This document shows, piece by piece, positions 1-6,168 of a stretch of 11,723 bases of DNA; within the stretch, counting starts at the first letter, position 1, and every line of letters begins with the position of its first letter. The position numbers and the translations under genes are program-made. A model generated the notes under the pieces. It was not told the DNA's origin. It saw only the letters and a list, made by a program, of their open reading frames with translations, and made no database searches. The stretch comes from an uncultured Saprospirales bacterium (lineage in GTDB: Bacteria > Bacteroidota > Bacteroidia > Chitinophagales > Saprospiraceae): positions 1 through 11,723 of the forward strand of contig CALAZP010000292.1 of assembly GCA_937926355.1 (NCBI GenBank). Direction: 5' to 3'.

Positions 1-68
1 ATTTAGCTTTACAAGATCACGGCAATCAAAGCTGGTTTAAAAATATTAAGGTAAGGCGATTAGATTAA
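1..68 (+). CDS. 3' end of a DUF1080 / 3-keto-disaccharide hydrolase-like protein (partial)
   Basis: Only the last 21 codons are present, read from base 3 to a TAA at 66-68; the start lies outside the window. The visible tail reads LALQDHGNQSWF, then KNIKVRRLD. This is the typical last strand of the DUF1080 fold (PF06439), where a 'LQDHGN..W/F-N-I' motif ends the concanavalin-like beta sandwich. Known members of the family act on 3-keto glycosides, cleaving the glycosidic bond after a partner dehydrogenase has oxidised C3. The next gene, 51 bases downstream, is also DUF1080 but has a different final motif (LQIHDGGG), so the two are distinct subtypes rather than a recent duplication. Family assignment from so short a piece is by motif only; nothing can be said about export or catalytic residues. 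Confidence 0.72.
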   Translation, partial: LALQDHGNQSWFKNIKVRRLD

Positions 69-119
69 AAAAAGAGAACAAACCTAAACTCTTGGATGCT
101 ATAAATTAAATGGAATAAA

Positions 120-728
120 ATGAAAATTAAGTACGGAGTCTTAAAAATGTTATTGTGGGTTTTGTTACCTGTTTGGGGTATTGCTCAAAATCCTATTTCT
201 TTATTTAACGGAGAAAATCTAGACGGCTGGGTGATTCATGGCACTGAAAAATGGTTTGTCGAAGATGGCTTTTTGGTTTGCGAAAGTGGACCGGATAAAG
301 GTTATGGATATTTAGCTACTGAAGAGGAGTTTAAAAACTTCGATTTATCGGTTGATTTTCTTCAGGAATCCAATGGAAATAGTGGGGTATTTTTTCGATC
401 TTCTTTAGAAGGTACCAAAATATCTGGCTGGCAGGCGGAGGTAGCTCCCCCGGATAATAATACAGGAGGAATTTACGAATCTTATGGAAGAGGTTGGTTA
501 ATACAACCGGATGCGGAAAAATTAGCTGCTGTTTTCAATTATGGAGAATGGAATACTTTGAGGGTACGAGTTCAAGGAGGATTAGTAGAAACCTGGGTAA
601 ATGGAGAACCAATGATTACTTTACAAGATGGTAAAATTGCGAGGGCAAATGGCGTCATTGCATTGCAAATACACGATGGAGGTGGAGTAAGGGTAAAGTG
701 GAGAAATTTGTTGTTAACAGAACTATAA
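120..728 (+). CDS. Exported DUF1080 / 3-keto-disaccharide hydrolase-like protein
   Basis: The protein has 202 residues. Residues 1-22 form a signal peptide (basic start, hydrophobic core LLWVLLPVWG, likely cleavage after GIA, leaving Gln at +1), so it should act in the periplasm or outside. The rest is a single DUF1080 domain (PF06439): LFNGENLDGW at 28-37, NSGVFFR at 87-93, GWQAEV at 103-108, EWNTLRVRV at 143-151, and the closing LQIHDGGGVRVKWRN strand at about 182-196. The family adopts a concanavalin-like beta-sandwich, and characterised relatives cleave 3-keto glycosides. The length is usual for a single-domain member. It lies 51 bases after another DUF1080 gene and 11 bases before a Gfo/Idh/MocA oxidoreductase, a classic partnership for oxidation-assisted glycoside cleavage. 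Activity and substrate are inferred; a non-catalytic sugar-binding role is possible. Confidence 0.85.
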   Translation: MKIKYGVLKMLLWVLLPVWGIAQNPISLFNGENLDGWVIHGTEKWFVEDGFLVCESGPDKGYGYLATEEEFKNFDLSVDFLQESNGNSGVFFRSSLEGTKISGWQAEVAPPDNNTGGIYESYGRGWLIQPDAEKLAAVFNYGEWNTLRVRVQGGLVETWVNGEPMITLQDGKIARANGVIALQIHDGGGVRVKWRNLLLTEL

Positions 729-739
729 AATAGATTACG

Positions 740-1894
740 ATGGCACGTAAAATAAGAATGGGGATGGTAGGTGGCGGTAGAGGAGCTTTTATCGGTGGAG
801 TACACAGAATGGCTGCGGCTCTTGACGGACAAATTGAATTGGTATGCGGCGCATTCAGTTCGGATCCTGAAAAATCCAGATTATCTGGGGAAGATTTCTA
901 TTTAGATCCATCTAGAGTCTATGGTTCTTATGAAGAAATGATAAAGAAAGAGCGTGAATTACCCGAAGATATTCGCATGGATATAGTGTCCATAGTGACT
1001 CCCAATCATATGCATTTTGGACCTTCCAAAATGGCTTTAGAATATGGTTTTCATGTGGTTTGTGACAAACCAGCTACTTTCAATCTGGAGGAGGCATTGG
1101 AATTGGAGCAAATGGTGAATAAATCTGGACTTATTTATGCTTTGACCCATAATTATACAGGCTATCCGATGGTCAAACAAGCGAGAGCCATGATTCGGGA
1201 TGGGAAATTAGGTCCTATTAGGAAGGTGGTGGTAGAGTATCCCCAGGGGTGGTTGGCGACTAGGGTGGAAGCAACGGATTCCAAACAAGCGTCTTGGCGA
1301 ACAGATCCATCCAAATCAGGAGCGGGAGGTGCTATGGGTGATATAGGTACCCATGCCGAGAATTTGGCAGAGTACATTACTGGTTTGAGGATCACTGAAA
1401 TGTGTGCAGACTTAACCTCTTTTGTTCCGGGGAGAAGATTGGATGACGACGGTAATATTTTACTTCGATTGGAAAAAGGAGCGAAAGGAGTTTTGCATGC
1501 CAGTCAGATTTCTGTTGGAGAGGAAAATGCTTTAAACATAAGGGTATATGGAGAGTTAGGTGGACTAGAATGGCATCAAATGGAACCCAACACTTTAAAG
1601 ATGAGGTGGTTGGACCAACCAGTGCAACTGTTGAGAACTGGAGTAGGAGAATTGGCTCCAGAAGCTACAGCACACACAAGGGTACCTGCAGGGCATCCAG
1701 AAGGATATTTAGAAGCATTTGCCAATATTTATCGCAATGTAGCTCATTGTATTCAAGCCAAACTCAAAGGAGAGCAACCAGATCCATTATTGGCAGATTT
1801 TCCAACCATCAGCGATGGGGTCAGGGGAATGAAATTTATTGAAAAAGCAGTGGAATCATCTAATTCTTCTGAAAAATGGTTAAAGTTTGACTAA
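740..1894 (+). CDS. Gfo/Idh/MocA family NAD(P)-dependent oxidoreductase
   Basis: The protein has 384 residues and no signal peptide, so it is probably cytoplasmic. The Rossmann dinucleotide-binding motif is at the N-terminus (GMVGGGRGAFIGG, residues 8-20). TPNHMHFG at 88-95 and CDKPATF at 108-114 follow, with Lys110 the conserved lysine of the family's E/D-K-P motif. The C-terminal alpha/beta substrate domain carries GDIGTHAEN at 200-208, where Asp201 and His205 match the usual catalytic positions. Such enzymes oxidise or reduce sugar or cyclitol hydroxyls using NAD(P). Beside DUF1080 genes and a sugar isomerase, oxidation of a sugar at C3 or reduction of a 3-keto product is the likeliest role, but this is inferred from context. 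Eleven bases separate it from the DUF1080 gene, and the next ATG begins one base after its stop, suggesting translational coupling. Substrate and cofactor preference are unknown. Confidence 0.9.
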   Translation: MARKIRMGMVGGGRGAFIGGVHRMAAALDGQIELVCGAFSSDPEKSRLSGEDFYLDPSRVYGSYEEMIKKERELPEDIRMDIVSIVTPNHMHFGPSKMALEYGFHVVCDKPATFNLEEALELEQMVNKSGLIYALTHNYTGYPMVKQARAMIRDGKLGPIRKVVVEYPQGWLATRVEATDSKQASWRTDPSKSGAGGAMGDIGTHAENLAEYITGLRITEMCADLTSFVPGRRLDDDGNILLRLEKGAKGVLHASQISVGEENALNIRVYGELGGLEWHQMEPNTLKMRWLDQPVQLLRTGVGELAPEATAHTRVPAGHPEGYLEAFANIYRNVAHCIQAKLKGEQPDPLLADFPTISDGVRGMKFIEKAVESSNSSEKWLKFD

Positions 1895-1895
1895 T

Positions 1896-3554
1896 ATGAA
1901 TAAATACTTTCTTGTTTTATGTGCGATGATTTCCTTTAATCTGTATGCACAAGTAGATATAATGGATTCAGGTGGTCCATTAATGCCTGAACAAGCGTCT
2001 TATGATGTTACCTTTTACGATCTTGAATTGGCGATTGACCCAGCTCAAAAGTTCATTGACGGTAGCGTATTAGTGGTAGCGAAAGTTGTTCAGCCTATGG
2101 ATGTAATGGTTTTAGATTTGGATACGCTTCTAGAAGTAACTGGTGTACAAGAGGTTCAATCTGGGGAAATGGGTATCGCGAGAGATTTTTCCCGAAGGGG
2201 GGGAAAAATTTATATTCCTTTGGGCAACACCAGACAGGTAGGTGCTCCATTAAGGATTCTCGTGGACTACAAGGGACACCCAAGAGTAGCACCAAGGGCA
2301 CCATGGGATGGAGGATTTACCTGGTCTAAAACGCCTTCTGGGGCGGATTGGATTGCCACTACTTGTCAAACGAATGGGGCTGATTTGTGGTGGCCATGTA
2401 AAGATCATGTGAGCGACGAACCGGAGACTATGGCATTGCATATCACGGTTCCAGAGCCTTTAGTGGTTGCATCAAATGGTCGACTAAATCGAATAGAACA
2501 GCATGCGGACGCCACCGTGACTTACCATTGGGATATTACCAACCCCATCAATATTTATAACGTAGCGCTAAATATTGCGCCCTATCGCACGATTGAGGAA
2601 ACTTTTACTAGTGTAGCAGGTGATGAATTTCCATTTGTTTTCTATGTTTTACCAGAAGACTACGAAAAGGGGGTTCAATTATTTCCTGAACTCAAAGCGC
2701 ACCTTTCTTTTTTTGAAAAATTATTGGGGCCATATCCTTTTAGGTCGGATAAATACGGAGTGGCGCAGACGCCTCACTTGGGTATGGAGCATCAGACTAT
2801 TATTGCTTATGGAGCAAATTTCAGTAATACCTCTATGACTAGAGGAAAGGACTGGGGATTCGATGCCTTGCATCACCATGAATTGGCCCATGAGTGGTGG
2901 GGTAATTTGGTGACTAACTTCGATTGGAGGGATATGTGGATTCATGAGGGTTTTGGGACTTATATGCAAGCCTTGTACATGGAAGAACTGAAGGGAATGG
3001 AAGGGTACCATGAATACATGAACAACCAACGAAGGTTTTCCAATCAATTGGCCATTGCTCCTTTGGCGACTCAATCTGCAAAAGAAATATACCGGGCACC
3101 CATTTATTCTAAAGGGGCGTGGGTATTACATTCATTGAGGCATGTATTGGGGGACGAAGTTTTTTTTGAAGTACTGAGAAGGATGTGTTACCCCGATCCA
3201 GCTATGGAAAAAATTACGGATGGAAGTCAAACTCGCTTTGTTTCAACGGCAGATTTTCAAACACTTTGCGAGCAATATGGGCAACAACCATTAGGATGGT
3301 TTTTCGATAATTATTTGAGAAGACCTGAGGTTCCTGTTCTTTACAGTAAAATTGAGGATGGGGTGCTTTCTTTGAAATGGGAAGATGGTTTGGATGGAAC
3401 TTTTGCCATGCCAATTGAGATAGAGATGGAGCCGGGGAATATTACCAAGCATATCATTCCTAAAGGAGGTTTGAAGCTTACATTTGAAGAAGGAGTTCAG
3501 CCTGTAATTGACCCGAATCATTGGGTATTATTGGAAAAAGGGGGCACCTTTTAA
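1896..3554 (+). CDS. Exported M1 family zinc aminopeptidase-like metallopeptidase
   Basis: The protein has 552 residues from ATG 1896. This start gives a clean signal peptide (MNKYFLVLCAMISFNLYA, then Gln); an in-frame TTG at 1887 would add only three residues and overlap the previous gene. An N-terminal beta domain (about 35-235) precedes a thermolysin-like domain with HELAH (His328, Glu329, His332) and Glu351 in WIHEGFGTYM, the full HEXXH-x18-E zinc site of gluzincins. Tyr404 in APIYSKGAW fits the transition-state tyrosine. The exopeptidase motif, usually GAMEN, is LGMEHQ here (Glu298). The long helical C-terminal domain of larger M1 enzymes is missing, and only about 100 residues follow the catalytic part. 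It probably trims N-terminal residues from peptides in the periplasm. The one-base gap after the oxidoreductase gene supports co-expression. Substrate range is unknown. Confidence 0.9.
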   Translation: MNKYFLVLCAMISFNLYAQVDIMDSGGPLMPEQASYDVTFYDLELAIDPAQKFIDGSVLVVAKVVQPMDVMVLDLDTLLEVTGVQEVQSGEMGIARDFSRRGGKIYIPLGNTRQVGAPLRILVDYKGHPRVAPRAPWDGGFTWSKTPSGADWIATTCQTNGADLWWPCKDHVSDEPETMALHITVPEPLVVASNGRLNRIEQHADATVTYHWDITNPINIYNVALNIAPYRTIEETFTSVAGDEFPFVFYVLPEDYEKGVQLFPELKAHLSFFEKLLGPYPFRSDKYGVAQTPHLGMEHQTIIAYGANFSNTSMTRGKDWGFDALHHHELAHEWWGNLVTNFDWRDMWIHEGFGTYMQALYMEELKGMEGYHEYMNNQRRFSNQLAIAPLATQSAKEIYRAPIYSKGAWVLHSLRHVLGDEVFFEVLRRMCYPDPAMEKITDGSQTRFVSTADFQTLCEQYGQQPLGWFFDNYLRRPEVPVLYSKIEDGVLSLKWEDGLDGTFAMPIEIEMEPGNITKHIIPKGGLKLTFEEGVQPVIDPNHWVLLEKGGTF

Positions 3555-3564
3555 AAAGCGCGAT

Positions 3565-5082
3565 ATGAGGTTTATTTTGGGTTGGTTGGTTTTTGCTATG
3601 CTTTGGTCTTCTGTGACTGATGCGCAAAATTTAAGTTCTAAGGAGGCTAGGGATTTTAGTACTGCTTGGGAATTAACGGATATTCTTTCTATACCCAATG
3701 GCTTGATGGTCCATATTTTTTTAGATCGACCCGAGAAGCCAAGATCTATGCGATTGTTGTTATTGGATAAAGACCTCAGTACCGTAGGAGAGACTGCTTT
3801 TTCTTTAAGGCGTCAAGGTTTGGATGTTCAGGTAGAGGGAGTCTTTTATTGGCAAGGGCAATTAAATTTATTGACATCTCTCTATTATCCAGGACCTAAG
3901 CGAAACCACCTTATGCTCGAACAGTTTAGTTTGCCAACCTTAGAAAAGAAAGATGCTGAACTCATTGATGAGGCTTATACTCCGGGATTATATAGAATCC
4001 CTTTTGGATATAGTCTTTCTCCGGATAGTAGCAAACTAATGTGTTTTGCCTGGAGCTATCCATTGCCTCAGGATCCTGCTCGGTTATCGGTAGTCGTTTA
4101 TGATAGTAAGGAGGGGAAATTATGGGAGCGTAGCTATAATCTACCTTTTAATAACGAGACTTTATTTTTGCAAAGCGGTCAGGTCAGTAATTCTGGTAAA
4201 ACCTATTTGTTGTGTGAAAATTACGAGGGTAGGGTCAGTCCGGATATGATTATTCAGGAAGAGGATATTCGACATTATATATTGGCCCTGGACCCAAATT
4301 CCACAGAGGTCCGCCCCATTCCTTTAGATGCACCTGATAAGGTTTTTGTTGATATCATTCATCAGACCAATCAGGAGGAGGTGATATATGGGATGGCCTT
4401 TTATAAAACCAAGAAGAGGCGTTTACAAGAAGGTATATTTTTGACCCGTTATGATATGAAAACCGATCAATTGGAGCGGTATTTAATTCAAATAAGTAAG
4501 GAAACGTATAATGGGGTGTATAATTTAGGAGAAAAGGAAAGTTCTTTTTCACCGCAGAAGTATGGATTTGAATCTTATGTTCCTGGAGCGATAAAAATTC
4601 AAAAGGATGGATCATTAATTCTTTACGGGGAGCAATACAAGATGCCAACCTACGAATTTTCACCTTTTCAATATAATGATTTACTGGTGGTTAAGGTGAA
4701 TCCGGAGTACCAATTGGATTGGGCCCACCGAATAGCTAAGCGGCAATTGGGGCTGCCTGAAAAACAAGATTTGTTTTCCTTCATGTCATTTGAAGATGAG
4801 GAAGGGATATATTTTGTTTACAACGACCATCCTGCTAACGAACTTGCGACCCGATCGGTCAAGAAACTAAGGGTTTTTGAAGGTCGTTTGGGAAAAAGTG
4901 TGATGTGGCAAATAACCCCCAATGGAAATTTAAGATATCTCTCCCTACCGGAATCTTTGAGCTCTTATGGGAATGCTGGAATGATCTTACCGGGTAAAAG
5001 TTGGAAAATAAAGGGGGGAGATTTGTTATTGGTTTCAAATAAAACCAAGCAATTATTGAAATTAAATTGGAAGAATTTATAA
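3565..5082 (+). CDS. Exported protein of unknown function, probably beta-rich
   Basis: I do not recognise a family. The protein has 505 residues from ATG 3565, 10 bases after the M1 gene. The frame stays open upstream to 3508, but those 19 codons overlap the M1 gene and are polar, whereas ATG 3565 begins a clear signal peptide (MRFILGWLVFAMLWSSVTDA, then Gln). The mature part has no membrane segment. It alternates short hydrophobic strands with turns, for example MRLLLLDKDLS, RLSVVVYDSKEG, DGSLILYGEQY, LLVVKVNPEY and GDLLLVSN, a pattern often seen in beta-propellers. No zinc site, nucleophile motif or lipobox was found. In this position it might bind substrate or assist the neighbouring exported peptidases and DUF1080 protein, but that is only inference from gene order. 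Codon use resembles the neighbours, with no sign of recent transfer. Confidence 0.8.
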   Translation: MRFILGWLVFAMLWSSVTDAQNLSSKEARDFSTAWELTDILSIPNGLMVHIFLDRPEKPRSMRLLLLDKDLSTVGETAFSLRRQGLDVQVEGVFYWQGQLNLLTSLYYPGPKRNHLMLEQFSLPTLEKKDAELIDEAYTPGLYRIPFGYSLSPDSSKLMCFAWSYPLPQDPARLSVVVYDSKEGKLWERSYNLPFNNETLFLQSGQVSNSGKTYLLCENYEGRVSPDMIIQEEDIRHYILALDPNSTEVRPIPLDAPDKVFVDIIHQTNQEEVIYGMAFYKTKKRRLQEGIFLTRYDMKTDQLERYLIQISKETYNGVYNLGEKESSFSPQKYGFESYVPGAIKIQKDGSLILYGEQYKMPTYEFSPFQYNDLLVVKVNPEYQLDWAHRIAKRQLGLPEKQDLFSFMSFEDEEGIYFVYNDHPANELATRSVKKLRVFEGRLGKSVMWQITPNGNLRYLSLPESLSSYGNAGMILPGKSWKIKGGDLLLVSNKTKQLLKLNWKNL

Positions 5083-5097
5083 TCAAAATATCAAGAG

Positions 5098-6150
5098 ATG
5101 AAGACGATCAAAGGACCAGCAATTTTTTTAGCTCAATTTATGGGCGATAGTGCCCCTTTCAATAGTTTAGAGGGGATTTGTAAATATATGGCTGATTTGG
5201 GATATAAAGGTATTCAAATTCCAACGTGGGATGCCAGGTTGATTGATTTGGAAAAGGCGGCTGTTAGTAAGGATTATTGTGATGAGCTGAAAGGAAAAGT
5301 TGGAAGTTTTGGATTGGAAATAACCGAACTCTCAACTCATTTACAAGGGCAGTTAGTAGCGGTACATCCAGCATATGATTTGCAATTCGATGGTTTTGCA
5401 CCTGCTGAGGTACACGGCAATCCCAAGGCGAGGCAAGAATGGGCTACCAATCAACTTAAGTTAGCTGCTAAAGCCAGCAAAAATTTAGGTTTATCAGCAC
5501 ATGTTACTTTTCCAGGTGCTTTGGTATGGCCCTATTTGTATCCATGGCCACAGAGACCTTCGGGTTTGGTCGAACAAGGATTTGAGGAGTTGGGTAAGAG
5601 ATGGAAACCTATTTTAGATGTATATGAAGATCAAGGGGTGTATTGTTGTTATGAATTGCATCCTGGAGAGGATTTATTTGATGGAGCTACCTTTGAAAGA
5701 TTTTTGGAGGTGACTGATGAACATCCCCGGGCATGTATCAATTATGACCCTAGCCATTTTGTACTACAGTGCTTAGATTATGTGCAATTCATAGATTATT
5801 ACCATGAAAGAATCAAAGCTTTTCACGTGAAGGATGCCGAGTTTAATCCGGATGGCAAACAAGGGGTATACAGTGGTTATCAATCTTGGGTGAATCGGGC
5901 AGGTCGGTTTAGGTCTTTAGGGGATGGCCAAGTGGACTTTAGTGCAATATTCAGTAAATTATCCCAGTACGGTTATGACAGTTGGGCCGTGTTAGAATGG
6001 GAATGCTGCATTAAGAGTTCTGAACAGGGTGCTGCTGAGGGATCTGAATTTATCGCACAACATATTATCCAAGTTACCGAAAAGGCTTTTGATGATTTTG
6101 CAGGAAATGAGAGTGATGCGGAGTTAAATAAAAAACTATTAGGGATTTAA
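5098..6150 (+). CDS. Sugar phosphate isomerase/epimerase-like TIM-barrel protein (xylose isomerase-like, PF01261)
   Basis: The protein has 350 residues and no signal peptide, so it should be cytoplasmic. The sequence follows the xylose isomerase-like TIM barrel. GYKGIQIP lies at 35-42 (strand 2 region) and ELSTHLQGQL at 77-86. The likely divalent metal ligands are Glu186 (YELHPGED), Asp217 and His220 (NYDPSHF), His243 and Asp246 (FHVKDAE), and a glutamate of LEWEC at 299-303. RFRSLGDGQVDF at 270-281 is the common loop before the last strands. Family members isomerise or epimerise keto or aldo sugars, cyclitols and hydroxypyruvate. In DUF1080 and Gfo/Idh/MocA clusters such enzymes are thought to process the keto sugar. 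It begins 15 bases after the unknown exported protein and ends 18 bases before the S9 peptidase. The general fold is clear; the exact reaction is not. Confidence 0.88.
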   Translation: MKTIKGPAIFLAQFMGDSAPFNSLEGICKYMADLGYKGIQIPTWDARLIDLEKAAVSKDYCDELKGKVGSFGLEITELSTHLQGQLVAVHPAYDLQFDGFAPAEVHGNPKARQEWATNQLKLAAKASKNLGLSAHVTFPGALVWPYLYPWPQRPSGLVEQGFEELGKRWKPILDVYEDQGVYCCYELHPGEDLFDGATFERFLEVTDEHPRACINYDPSHFVLQCLDYVQFIDYYHERIKAFHVKDAEFNPDGKQGVYSGYQSWVNRAGRFRSLGDGQVDFSAIFSKLSQYGYDSWAVLEWECCIKSSEQGAAEGSEFIAQHIIQVTEKAFDDFAGNESDAELNKKLLGI

Positions 6151-6168
6151 GATTTATAGAAAGACATT

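Noticed and set aside
1887..1895. In-frame TTG start for the M1 peptidase gene
   Set aside because: It adds only MTN, overlaps the oxidoreductase stop, and ATG 1896 gives a standard signal peptide.
2721..3074. A 117-codon open frame on the - strand
   Set aside because: It lies opposite the conserved zinc-site part of the M1 gene and its product has no recognisable domain; a shadow of codon bias.
3508..3564. Earlier start for the unknown exported protein
   Set aside because: The extra 19 residues are polar and basic, overlap the end of the M1 gene, and would put the signal peptide inside the protein; ATG 3565 begins it cleanly.
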